Made by a program: the position numbers and the translations under genes. Positions 27,401-36,278 of a DNA stretch of 64,000 nt are shown here, piece after piece. Below the pieces are notes generated by a model. The model made no database searches. It was not told the DNA's origin and was given only the letters and a program-made list of their open reading frames with translations. Source of the DNA: Acidobacteriota bacterium. Its GTDB lineage: Bacteria; Acidobacteriota; Terriglobia; Acidiferrales; UBA7541. The stretch spans positions 124,001 through 188,000 of the forward strand of contig QHYH01000079.1 in the NCBI GenBank assembly GCA_003223215.1, written 5' to 3'. Position 1 is the stretch's first letter; each line of letters opens with the position of its first letter.

Positions 27401-28049
27401 ACTCAATTTTCCGGCTCCGCAAAGCAGCCTGCTTGCTCGAAGATCGCCTCCATTGCTTGCCTCCCGCCTTCGGTCTGCGGCATCACCCCTTCCACACATC
27501 CAGGTTTACAGATTTGCCGTCCTCGGCGCTGTTACCACGCCAGAATCGCAGGCTCTTGCTGGCTTTGGCTAGGGAGGATCCGCCTAAACGCTATGGTGCG
27601 AAGACACCGGCCCGCGTCGCTCGACAAACAGAAAGGTGTGACCCTCTGGTCGAAACTTGACTTAGGCCTGTTAGGCCCACGGTTCCTTTTGCAAGCCTTA
27701 GGCACGGTAAAAGTTTGCTAAATCTACGGTAACAAGCCAATCCGGCTTTCGCCCGATAACCCCCGCGGGAAATCCAGCAGTAGTCGAGCGAGACCTTTGA
27801 CGGCGGTCAGGACGAGCCAGTCCGGTGCTCGCCGGGAGTGAAGAAGGCGATGGTCCGGGTCATCATCGGCTCGTGCGAAAAGTGGCCGGCCGTTCGGGCC
27901 TTCCCGTATTTCACTGAATGAATCTACCTGCCGGATTTGAGGTATTTCTTGGATTGAAAACCGATTTCCTCTTTGTAGGATCAGGTTTGAGGCGAAGTAC
28001 CCGCCCTCAATCCTCTGGTGGTTCTCGCCCAGGCGGCGCGATTGCCTTA
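27401..28049. other. Divergent intergenic region of about 650 bases
   Basis: It separates the ABC exporter from the glycosyltransferase operon, so promoters for both are expected. Two short perfect hairpins are seen: GGCCT-GTT-AGGCC at 27665-27677 and AAGCC-AATCC-GGCTT near 27735. No regulator site is recognised. The true start of the plus-strand gene may lie further downstream, which would lengthen this gap. Confidence 0.4.
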
Positions 28050-29483
28050 ATGAGCGAACCCCGTGGCGACCGACGCCCGCTGGGCAAAGACCCTGAGACT
28101 GCATGCAAGGAAGAGGAGCGCACTTGGATCTCAGTAGGTGGATTCTGTCTCAAAAGCAGCTGGGACTCGAAGGGCGGAGCTGTGTCCCTTCAGCGCAGAC
28201 GATTTGATTCGATATCTCGTCGGAGTTTGTCGGACAGCGGTTGCGTGAATCCGCAGCCAAATGGACATCCAAAGGTCGGATATGTCGTGAGCGCGTGGCC
28301 GCGGTTATCGGAGACTTTTATCCTGAATGAAGTGGTTGGCGTCGAGCGACTCGGAGTCCGCCTGCAGATTTTTGCTGTGAAGGACGCAAATGATAAATCC
28401 GCTCATCCCAAAGTGGCCGAGGTACGAGCACCGGTGACCTGCCTTTCGATGAAGCGCAACCACAAGGCCATTGGGCTGGCCAGTGTCCGTTTGCTCTTGC
28501 GGCAGCCTGTCAGCTTCTGCCAAACCGGACTCCGTGCCTTGCGATACCGTCGGCGGGGTGCTCTCCGATGCTTTTTTCAAGCGACTTATCTTGCGGAGAT
28601 GCTCTTCCGGGAATCGTTGACTCATCTGCACGCGCACTTCGCGCATGACCCAACCCTGGTCACCATGTTTGTCCATTATCTGACGGGCATTCCCTACAGC
28701 TTCACCGCCCACGCCAAGGATATCTACGTGAAAACCTCGCCCGAGCTGCTTCGCGACGAGGCGCAAGCTGCCGAAGCCGTGGTGACCTGCACGGAGTACA
28801 ACCGTCGGTATATGTCAGCGCAAATCGGCCCAGCCGGCGCTCGAAAACTACATTGCATTTATCACGGCCTTGATCTTTCACCATTTAAGTTCTCCTGCCG
28901 GCGTGCTCTTGCTTCAGAGCCAATGGTGATTCTGTCCGTGGCCAGGCTGGTCGAAAAGAAGGGGTTGCGCGACCTTATCGCGGCCGCGGACATTCTTCGG
29001 CAGCGCGATCGCCGCTTCCAAGTCGAGATTGTCGGGGACGGCCCTCTTCGCCAGAGCCTGGAAGCCCAGGTGAGGCGGCTTGCTCTGGACGACCGAGTAA
29101 AATTCTCAGGACCCTTGCCTCACGACGAGCTCTGCCGTGTTTACCAGAGAGCTTCTCTTTTTGCGCTTCCCTGTGTAGTTGCCGCCGACGGTGACCGCGA
29201 CGGCATTCCTAACGTTTTGCTGGAGGCCATGGCTAGCGGGATACCGGTCGTGTCCACGCCGGTTTCGGGCATTCCTGAGGTGATCAACTCAGAAAGTGAA
29301 GGCCTCCTTGTCCCCCCGAACAACCCCGCCAGCCTTGCCGAGGCGCTCGACAGACTTCTCCACTCGGCTGAGCTGCGGGAACGACTGGCGCTCGCCGCCA
29401 GGGCCAAGATCGAAGCTTGCTTCTCAATCGAAAAGAACTCTGCGCAATTAGTGTCTCTTTTCCAACAGGACGGGGGCGGATGA
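28050..29483 (+). CDS. GT4-type glycosyltransferase (first gene of the exopolysaccharide operon)
   Basis: This is a GT-B-fold retaining glycosyltransferase of the GT4 group. The catalytic part begins at HPKVGYVVSAWPRLSETFIL, in pieces VGYVVSAWPRLSETF, and includes THLHAHFAHDPT, YSFTAHAKDIY, the mid-protein VARLVEKKGLRDLI, VGDGPLR and the C-terminal EAMASGIPVVSTPVSGIPE that binds the donor nucleotide. The region before the core (~70 codons) is not conserved-looking. ATG 28050 is my choice, but a start nearer 28240 is possible. The stop overlaps the next gene's ATG (ATGA), so the two are translationally coupled. Donor and acceptor cannot be told. Confidence 0.88.
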   Translation: MSEPRGDRRPLGKDPETACKEEERTWISVGGFCLKSSWDSKGGAVSLQRRRFDSISRRSLSDSGCVNPQPNGHPKVGYVVSAWPRLSETFILNEVVGVERLGVRLQIFAVKDANDKSAHPKVAEVRAPVTCLSMKRNHKAIGLASVRLLLRQPVSFCQTGLRALRYRRRGALRCFFQATYLAEMLFRESLTHLHAHFAHDPTLVTMFVHYLTGIPYSFTAHAKDIYVKTSPELLRDEAQAAEAVVTCTEYNRRYMSAQIGPAGARKLHCIYHGLDLSPFKFSCRRALASEPMVILSVARLVEKKGLRDLIAAADILRQRDRRFQVEIVGDGPLRQSLEAQVRRLALDDRVKFSGPLPHDELCRVYQRASLFALPCVVAADGDRDGIPNVLLEAMASGIPVVSTPVSGIPEVINSESEGLLVPPNNPASLAEALDRLLHSAELRERLALAARAKIEACFSIEKNSAQLVSLFQQDGGG

Positions 29484-30775
29484 AGATTCTTTATCTATGC
29501 AACGACCCGGGTATCGATCTGGCTGGAAAAAGCGGCGCGGCCATTCATATCCGCTCTTTTGTTCGCGCTCTTGCGGATCTCGGTCACGAAGTTGCTATCG
29601 TCGCTTGCGGTCTGCCGAGCGGTAAGCAAGCTCTCGAAGACAACTTGCGTGCCACGATTTTTCCGGTAGCCCTCGCTCCGTGGAATCGCGCGCTCGCTCG
29701 GGTTCTGCGAACGGCCAACCGGGCGATCGGCCGAACTCCTCGGCGCAGCCCAGATGCGGTTCGCCTCCTTCATAATCTGACGTTCTTCCTCACCGCCAGG
29801 CGGGCCGCGGCGCAACTGCGTCCGGCTTTCATTTACGAGCGTTACAGCCTCTGGGCTGTGGCGGGCCTGTGGTTGGCCAAGGAATGCTCCGTTCCACTGG
29901 TCCTCGAGGTAAACGCGCCCTTCGCCTACGAACAGCAGCACTACCGGTCCGGTGTGACCTGCCCGCCGCTGGCCCGTTGGGTCGAAGGGATGATCTGGAG
30001 AAATGCCGATCTGGTGTTCTCTGTTTCGGAACCACTCTCGAGTCAATTGCGAGATTCCGGGGTGAAGCCCGAGCGGATTCACGTTCTGCCCAACGCCGTC
30101 AACACGGACTTGTTCCATACCGGGCTGGACGGTTCGTCGGTGAGGCAACGTCTTAACCTGCAGGGACGCTTCGTCATCAGCTTCGTCGGTACTTTCAAAC
30201 GCTGGCATGGAGTGGATTTCCTGCTCTCCGCGTTTCAGGTTTTGCACCGGAGTGACCCCTCGATGCACTTACTCCTGGTGGGAGACGGGCCGTTGCGCTC
30301 CCAATTTGAGGAAGAAGTCCGGAAGATGGGGTTGCTCCAAGCAGTCACCTTCGCCGGGGCTCTCGCTCACGAAGATGTGCCTCCGTATTTGGCCGCAACA
30401 GACGTCGCCGTTGCTCCTTACCCCGCTTTGCAGGATTTCTACTTCTCTCCGTTGAAGCTCTTTGAATACATGGCTACCGGTCGCGCCGTCGTTGCAAGCC
30501 GAGTTGGACAGGTCGCAGAAGTCGTCACCGACGGTGTTACGGGTCTGCTATTTGAGCCAGGCAACGTCGCGGATCTGGTCGGTTGCATCCGGAGCCTCCG
30601 GGACAATCCCGCGCTGCGTAGAGAACTGGGGCGAAACGCCAGCGCGGCCTGCGCCAAGCGCACGTGGACCCATAACGGGGCCAAGGTTATCGATCGAGTC
30701 CGGTCGCTCTTTAAGCAAAATGCCGCCTGGCCGCGGCATGCAATCGGGTTAGGCAACTCGCACGCTGAGAATTAG
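29480..30775 (+). CDS. GT4-type glycosyltransferase (second)
   Basis: The 431-residue GT-B enzyme starts MKILYLCNDPGIDLAGKSGA with an N-terminal acceptor domain (HIRSFVRALADLGHEV) and the GT4 donor half: FVGTFKRWHGVDFLL, LLLVGDGPLRSQFEEE, VTFAGALAHEDVPPYLAATD, in pieces GALAHEDVPPYLAATD, and KLFEYMATGRAVVASRVGQ. The ATG at 29480 overlaps the preceding stop by 4 bases and was chosen over an in-frame TTG at 29417 for that reason. It probably adds the next sugar in the same glycan. No membrane segment is seen. Confidence 0.9.
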   Translation: MKILYLCNDPGIDLAGKSGAAIHIRSFVRALADLGHEVAIVACGLPSGKQALEDNLRATIFPVALAPWNRALARVLRTANRAIGRTPRRSPDAVRLLHNLTFFLTARRAAAQLRPAFIYERYSLWAVAGLWLAKECSVPLVLEVNAPFAYEQQHYRSGVTCPPLARWVEGMIWRNADLVFSVSEPLSSQLRDSGVKPERIHVLPNAVNTDLFHTGLDGSSVRQRLNLQGRFVISFVGTFKRWHGVDFLLSAFQVLHRSDPSMHLLLVGDGPLRSQFEEEVRKMGLLQAVTFAGALAHEDVPPYLAATDVAVAPYPALQDFYFSPLKLFEYMATGRAVVASRVGQVAEVVTDGVTGLLFEPGNVADLVGCIRSLRDNPALRRELGRNASAACAKRTWTHNGAKVIDRVRSLFKQNAAWPRHAIGLGNSHAEN

Positions 30776-30815
30776 GTTTTCCTCGGTCTTCGTGATGGGA
30801 GGAAGAAAGTCGGGA

Positions 30816-32285
30816 ATGAACATCGACGACGTGCTATCGGGACGCGCGGGGTCGCAGGGTATCCGCTGGCTCTTGCTTTCCACGACAGCCAAGAAGGCGT
30901 TGGCGGATCAGTTGAGGGCACTCCTTCCGGATGGAGCAGCCGTGCGAGAGTGTCGCTTACGGGAGGTAAGGTTCAAGCCTGGGCGCAAGATCACTGCGTA
31001 TTACGACGTGTCGGCGAGCCCCGTGGATTCCGCAGGGCAGCAGGTTCGCCCTGTCGCCGTAACCTGGGAACAAAATGCACACGCACCTCGGCACGAAGAG
31101 ACGGCTGCTCTTGCCAGAATGCAGGCGGAAGTGGTGCGGCGCGGAGTGGCGGCGCCCTTCGAGCGACTTCTGAGGCATTCTTGCGATTGGAAAATGCGTA
31201 TCTGTGTTTCGCCGCTAGACGCCCGATTCACGCAACTTGCCCGGGTTTCCGATCCGCGGCACATCCGCAACTTGCTGACAAGGACCGGGATTGCCGCGTC
31301 GCCTTCGCGGCGGAGCGGCGAGTACACCGTTACCCCTCTGAAGTACCGGCCCGGCAAGACGCACATCTTGCGCTACGACCCACTGGACCCCGGGGGCGAC
31401 AGCGTTTTTGCCAAGCTCTACATCATCGAAGGCCAGGAACGCGCCTTTCGCCGCGAAGACCCGGCACGCTGTTTTCGCGTGGCGCGCAACGCGGCAGACT
31501 GGCTCGAAGAGCGTGGAGATTGTGGGCGCGCCTTGCGGCCGCTGGCCTACTTCGCTGAGGACGCGGTCGTTGTTTACCCGCAAGCGGCGGGCACGCCCCT
31601 GTCCGACTATGCCCGACGCCGGGTCGACGAGGTCGCCCCGTGGTTCGAGCGCGCCGGAGCGGTCCTCCGTAATCTGCATCAGATGCCGGTGGAGCTGCTC
31701 GGTCCTCTCGGCCCGCCACATGATTTTGCCGCGGAGATTCGGTTAATTGCGAAGAAGAGTGAGCACATCCTCGCGCTCGTTCCCGAGGTCGCGTCGGCGA
31801 TTGAGGCGTTGCTCAACAGCGCGCGAGAACTCGCCGAACGGCTCCCCCAGGAGCCCCCGACCTTCACGCACGGAGACCTCAAATCCGAGCACATCTGGGT
31901 TGCGCCTGGCCGGATCACACTGATGGATTTCGATACTTCTCATTTAGCCGACCCGGCGCTCGATTTGGGGTGTTTTTTGGCCGATTGGCAGTTTTGGAAT
32001 GTCACTTGTCACGCTGGATTAGAAAAGATGCAGGAAAGTTTCCTCGCGGGTTACTCGCCCGGCGTGCCGAAAGAGCGCTTGATGCGCGCTCGTCTATACG
32101 AAGCCATCGAGTTGGTCAAATGCGCTGTTCGTCGGGTCCAACTCTTCGAGCACGATTGGGTGCACCGTACCGCCGCGCTGGTTGAACGCGCCCAGGCAGT
32201 GCTCGACCATCTTCAATTTACCTTCGGCATAGCTCGCTACGGCTGTGCCGCCACCACCGGTGAAGAACGGAGAGAACTACCATGA
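30816..32285 (+). CDS. APH-fold kinase (phosphotransferase family), paralogue A
   Basis: The ~489-residue protein has the aminoglycoside-phosphotransferase/choline-kinase catalytic core near the C terminus: THGDLKSEHIWV (catalytic Asp in HGDL) and LMDFDTSHLADPALDLG (metal-binding Asp). The N-terminal third reads REVRFKPGRKITAYYDV, and about 130 residues later a similar strand pair occurs, LKYRPGKTHILRYDP, which is the normal kinase N-lobe; the first copy looks like a duplicated lobe. ATG 30816 (MNIDDVLSG) matches the start of the minus-strand paralogue at 40839-42335 and has a GGAGGAAG site. The substrate is unknown. Its place between glycosyltransferases and the AMIN-Oar gene (4-base overlap) suggests phosphorylation of a sugar, lipid or glycan end. 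Confidence 0.85.
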   Translation: MNIDDVLSGRAGSQGIRWLLLSTTAKKALADQLRALLPDGAAVRECRLREVRFKPGRKITAYYDVSASPVDSAGQQVRPVAVTWEQNAHAPRHEETAALARMQAEVVRRGVAAPFERLLRHSCDWKMRICVSPLDARFTQLARVSDPRHIRNLLTRTGIAASPSRRSGEYTVTPLKYRPGKTHILRYDPLDPGGDSVFAKLYIIEGQERAFRREDPARCFRVARNAADWLEERGDCGRALRPLAYFAEDAVVVYPQAAGTPLSDYARRRVDEVAPWFERAGAVLRNLHQMPVELLGPLGPPHDFAAEIRLIAKKSEHILALVPEVASAIEALLNSARELAERLPQEPPTFTHGDLKSEHIWVAPGRITLMDFDTSHLADPALDLGCFLADWQFWNVTCHAGLEKMQESFLAGYSPGVPKERLMRARLYEAIELVKCAVRRVQLFEHDWVHRTAALVERAQAVLDHLQFTFGIARYGCAATTGEERRELP

Positions 32286-35200
32286 TCCAAAGATACCTTT
32301 GCCTGCCCGTCCTCCTTACGGCCGTATTTTGCATGGGCGCGCCTGTCCGCGCACAGCAAGGCTCTCCACCCCAACACGCGCAAAACCAGCGCGCGCTGAG
32401 TACGCCGGACTCGGCTTCCCGCAGCGTCGTAGCGGGCGGAACGCCGTCGGTGCAAGAGGTGGAAGTGAGGCGCGTGCGCATCTCGAAGACGGACCGTTGC
32501 CAAGTGATCATGGAACTCGGAGGCCGGGTGCACTATCAGGCCGTCCGCCTCTCTGATCCGGATCGCATCTACTTCGACATCGAACACGCCCGATTGAGCA
32601 ATGAACTCCTGGACCAGCCGATCGACGTTCCTTCCGGTAGCTGCCTGAAGGCGGTCCGCGTGGCACAAAACCGCGCGGACGTGGTGCGCGTGGTGCTGGA
32701 TGTGGCCCAAGTAAAAGATTACTCCGTCTCTGAACTTGCCGATCCCGATCGCTTAGTGGTCGATCTATACGGGGCGGCCAATAGCACGGCCGCGGCTGCA
32801 AATTCCGCGACCGAAACGAGTGCGAAGACCGTGGAAGTGAGTCGCTTGCGCGTCTCGAACGCGAACAACTGCGCCCAAGTGATCATGGATCTCGGAGGCC
32901 GGGTGCAATATCAGGCCGCCCGCCTCTCTGATCCGGATCGCGTCTACTTCGACATCAAACACGCGCGATTGAGCAATGAACTCCTGCGCCAGCCGATCGA
33001 CGTTCCTTCCGGCCGCTGCCTGAAGGCGGTGCGCGTGGCACAAAACCGCGCGGACGTGGTGCGCGTAGTGCTGGATGTGGCCCAACTAAAAGATTACTCC
33101 GTCTCTGAACTCGCCGTTCCCGATCGCCTGGTGGTCGACGTATACGGGTCAGCCGATAACACGGCCGCAAATGCCGCGCCGGAAACGGGCGCGAAGACCA
33201 CCGCTTTGGCGCCGGGGAGCTCGGCGCCTGAGGTTCGAGGGGAAGCTTCAGCACCAAAGACAGCGCCATCGGAAACCGCGCCAAGTCCCGCCACAGCGGA
33301 AGCCTCAGCACCAAAGACAGCGCCATCGGAAACCGCGCCAAGTCCCGCCACAGGGGAAGCCTCGACACCAAAGACAGCGCCATCGGAAACCGCGCCAAGT
33401 CCCGCCACAGCGGAAGCCTCGACACCAAAGACAGCGCCATCGGAAACCGCGCCAAGTCCCGCCACAGGGGAAGCCTCGACACCAAAGACAGCGCCATCGG
33501 AAACCGCGCCGGGTCCCGCCATAGCTCCGCTGCCTCCTTCCGTGAAGGCCCCGCCTTCTCCATCGCCCATGCCCACTTCGTTGGGAGTCGCCACGGCAAC
33601 CGCCGTTGGGCAATCGCCATCGCCAAAAACCACGGCCGATCGCCAAGACCCCCGGCCCGCCTCAAAACTCACGGTAGCCAGCAGTCCTCAAGACACAGGG
33701 GCGGTGCGCGGAAACGTTCACGATCCCGACGGCACCGCCGTGCCGGATACCAATGTTGATCTGACCAACTCGAGCGGAGGGCAGCGCCTTAGCACGACAA
33801 CCGACGAAGACGGCGTTTTTGAGTTTACGAAAGTCCCTCCGGGAAACTATGCTCTGCATGTGATCATCCCCGGCTTCGAGCCGGTCGAAAAACCGGTCGT
33901 TGTCGGATCGGAACCGCTAGCCCGCATTCGGGTAAAGCTCAAGATTGCGCAGGTTTCCGAGAAGGTGACGGTCAGTGGACAGTCGGTCGTCGTCGCGGAG
34001 GAAAATCGCAGCCAGGCTCGATTCGATGAGCACATGGTGATGAACATGCCGGTGCGCGATGCCGACCCTTTGGTTGTTCCTTCTTTGTTTCTCAACCCTG
34101 CGGTGGTCGGTTCGAGCGGACCGACTCTCATTGTGGATGGCGTGGAGACCAGTTCTCTCGATCTGCCCACTTCGAGCGTGAAAAGCGTGACCGTCGACCA
34201 GAATCCGTATTCGCCGGAATTCGGACGGCCCGGCAAGGGCCGGCTGGAAATCACTACCCGGAAAGGCGTCCACAGCCGTTACCGGGGCAACGTGCTCGCG
34301 ATGTTCCGTAATTCCGCGCTGGATGCCCGTAATGCTCTAGCGGTGGAGCGGCCGGTGCAGCAGCGCGGAATCGGCGAGGTGGAATTGGATGGCCCGCTTA
34401 CTGGTTCCGGACTGACGACCTTTTTCGTGGCGGGACGCTACCATCTCTTTAACAATAGTGCGGTGGTTGACGCAACCACACCGCCGGGACTGGTCGTAAA
34501 CAACATTACGACGCCGGGAGGCAGCTTGATAGAGAACGTCGCGGTTCCCGAGCGCACGACCTCTTTGTTCGGCAGGGTCGACAGCCACTTCCGCCCGACT
34601 CACACGTTATCCCTTTTCTATAAGTACAAAGATAGCAAGCTGGACAACCAGGGCGTTGGCGGGCTCGATCTTCCGGATCGAGGAACGAACTTTTTTGAGC
34701 ATGAGAATGAGTTTAGGGCTGTCGAAACGGCAACACCTTCGGCAAATTTTCAAAACCAGGCACGCTTTACCTACAAACAGGACCGTCAGAGTACAACCAG
34801 CGTGTCCAATGACCCTGCCGTAATTGTCCTCGGTGCCTTCAATTCCGGAGGCGCCCAAACGGACCGCCACTTGACGGAAACCATGGCCGACGCGCAGGAC
34901 GTGGCCTCGCTTTTTTACGGCCGCCATAATCTGAGGTTCGGTACGGGGGTGAAACTCCGGTACTTCTCCGCCGAAGACCGCTCCAATTTTGGCGGTACCT
35001 TCACTTTTTCGAGCCTGGCAGATTTCCAGAGCACGCCATCCCCGCAGCCCTCGCAGTTCAACATGAACTTCGGCAATCCCTCGGTTGACTTCCAGGACCA
35101 CCAAGTTTTTGCCTTTCTGCAGGACCAGCTACGTCTGCTGCCGAACTTGTCGGTTATGGCGGGATTGCGGTATGAGTTCCAGCCCGCTGTTTCCCACTAC

Positions 35201-36247
35201 CAGAATCTAGCTCCGCGTCTCGCGGTGGCTTACTCCCCCGGAGGCACCAACCGCATTCTCTCGAACACCGTGTTCCGCGGGGGCTTCGGAATTTTCTACG
35301 ATCGGCAGCCATACTTGATGCAGCAAGACGGCCTCCTTTATGACGGGTCGGCTATCCGCGGGATCGTTCTATCTTGCCCGTTATCCTGCCCGTCCTACCC
35401 TAACGCCTTTCTGCCTGGCAACCCGCCGGCGGCCGTGGCTACACCTAGCATCAGAACGACTGATCCCAATATCCGCTTCCCCTATCTGATGCAGGGCAGT
35501 CTGGCGATTGAGCGCAAACTCTGGCGCGGCCAGAATTATCTCACGCTGGAACTTTCGACCGTGCGTGGCCTGGACCTCTACCGCTCGCGCAACATCAATG
35601 CCCCGCTCCCCGGGACCATCAGCCCTCCCAACCCCAATTTTGTCAACATTGATCAATTCGAGGCCTCGGGCTCCTCGCGCAGCAATAGCTTGTCCATCGC
35701 CTACAAGGGGGACGTCCACAAACTGAATATCATGCTTCAATATGTCCTCTCCCGCACTCTTGACGACGTTAATGACGTCAAGAACGGCTTTCTTTATACG
35801 CCGGCCAATAATTACAATCCGCACGGCGACTGGGGCCGCTCGGATCTCGACCGCAGGCATCGCTTCAATGCGGTTTTCCTCTATCCATTGCGGTTCGGCT
35901 TTCATGTGTCGGGAATCGTCAATGTCTGGTCGGGCCTCCCCTACAACATCACCACGGGCAAGGACGACAATTACGATACCGTCTTTAATGATCGCCCCCT
36001 GGGCCTTTGGCGCAATGCCGGGCGCGCGGCGGGCTACACCGACGTGGACTTGCGTCTGACCAAACGCTGGCGGGTCACGCACAGCGAGCATGCGCACTTT
36101 GTCGAAGCTGCGGTGGACGTCTTCAATATCTTCAACCACACAAATTTTGGAAGCTACAACGGTGTACTCTCCTCGCCGACGTTTGGCCAACCCTACACCG
36201 CCAACTCCGCCCGGCAGCTCCAGGTTTCTGTGCGTTATCACTTCTGA
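32282..36247 (+). CDS. AMIN-AMIN-Oar-type outer-membrane TonB-dependent-receptor-like protein
   Basis: The 1321-residue protein has a signal peptide (LCLPVLLTAVFCMGAPVRAQ), then two near-identical AMIN-like domains at ~60-165 and ~185-292 (VIMELGGRVHYQ / VIMDLGGRVQYQ, then RVVLDVAQVKDYSV). A Pro/Thr/Ser linker with five 19-residue repeats covers 321-415. A carboxypeptidase-regulatory beta domain lies at ~473-559 (GAVRGNVHDPDGTAVPDT), a shortened plug-like part at ~570-650 (LIVDGVE) and a large beta-barrel to the C-terminal aromatic residue (VSVRYHF). AMIN domains bind peptidoglycan or localise envelope proteins. An Oar-type barrel with two AMIN domains is not an arrangement I know. The gene overlaps the kinase gene by 4 bases (ATGA) and is followed 31 bases later by the epimerase, so it is part of the polysaccharide operon. 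Confidence 0.88.
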   Translation: MIQRYLCLPVLLTAVFCMGAPVRAQQGSPPQHAQNQRALSTPDSASRSVVAGGTPSVQEVEVRRVRISKTDRCQVIMELGGRVHYQAVRLSDPDRIYFDIEHARLSNELLDQPIDVPSGSCLKAVRVAQNRADVVRVVLDVAQVKDYSVSELADPDRLVVDLYGAANSTAAAANSATETSAKTVEVSRLRVSNANNCAQVIMDLGGRVQYQAARLSDPDRVYFDIKHARLSNELLRQPIDVPSGRCLKAVRVAQNRADVVRVVLDVAQLKDYSVSELAVPDRLVVDVYGSADNTAANAAPETGAKTTALAPGSSAPEVRGEASAPKTAPSETAPSPATAEASAPKTAPSETAPSPATGEASTPKTAPSETAPSPATAEASTPKTAPSETAPSPATGEASTPKTAPSETAPGPAIAPLPPSVKAPPSPSPMPTSLGVATATAVGQSPSPKTTADRQDPRPASKLTVASSPQDTGAVRGNVHDPDGTAVPDTNVDLTNSSGGQRLSTTTDEDGVFEFTKVPPGNYALHVIIPGFEPVEKPVVVGSEPLARIRVKLKIAQVSEKVTVSGQSVVVAEENRSQARFDEHMVMNMPVRDADPLVVPSLFLNPAVVGSSGPTLIVDGVETSSLDLPTSSVKSVTVDQNPYSPEFGRPGKGRLEITTRKGVHSRYRGNVLAMFRNSALDARNALAVERPVQQRGIGEVELDGPLTGSGLTTFFVAGRYHLFNNSAVVDATTPPGLVVNNITTPGGSLIENVAVPERTTSLFGRVDSHFRPTHTLSLFYKYKDSKLDNQGVGGLDLPDRGTNFFEHENEFRAVETATPSANFQNQARFTYKQDRQSTTSVSNDPAVIVLGAFNSGGAQTDRHLTETMADAQDVASLFYGRHNLRFGTGVKLRYFSAEDRSNFGGTFTFSSLADFQSTPSPQPSQFNMNFGNPSVDFQDHQVFAFLQDQLRLLPNLSVMAGLRYEFQPAVSHYQNLAPRLAVAYSPGGTNRILSNTVFRGGFGIFYDRQPYLMQQDGLLYDGSAIRGIVLSCPLSCPSYPNAFLPGNPPAAVATPSIRTTDPNIRFPYLMQGSLAIERKLWRGQNYLTLELSTVRGLDLYRSRNINAPLPGTISPPNPNFVNIDQFEASGSSRSNSLSIAYKGDVHKLNIMLQYVLSRTLDDVNDVKNGFLYTPANNYNPHGDWGRSDLDRRHRFNAVFLYPLRFGFHVSGIVNVWSGLPYNITTGKDDNYDTVFNDRPLGLWRNAGRAAGYTDVDLRLTKRWRVTHSEHAHFVEAAVDVFNIFNHTNFGSYNGVLSSPTFGQPYTANSARQLQVSVRYHF
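32458..33155 (+). repeat. Tandem duplication of the AMIN-coding segment
   Basis: Two copies with a 375-base offset (about 32458-32780 and 32833-33155). Long blocks are nearly identical at DNA level, including synonymous sites, which indicates a recent duplication or gene conversion. Confidence 0.85.
33242..33526 (+). repeat. Five 57-base tandem repeats in the Pro/Thr linker
   Basis: Units start at 33242, 33299, 33356, 33413 and 33470 and encode EASxPKTAPSETAPSPATx (19 residues). Differences are limited to a few bases. The minisatellite keeps the reading frame on gain or loss of units, so linker length can vary. Confidence 0.95.
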
Positions 36248-36278
36248 ACTCTAAAACAAAGGCAGAGGGGGCACCCAA

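Noticed and set aside
30816-32285. Aminoglycoside resistance gene
   Set aside because: It has the APH fold, but length, the duplicated N-terminal part and the polysaccharide operon context argue against antibiotic modification.
33242-33526. Regular repeats resembling a CRISPR array
   Set aside because: Units are contiguous 57-base copies without unique spacers, are in frame within a gene and encode a Pro/Thr linker; no cas genes are nearby.
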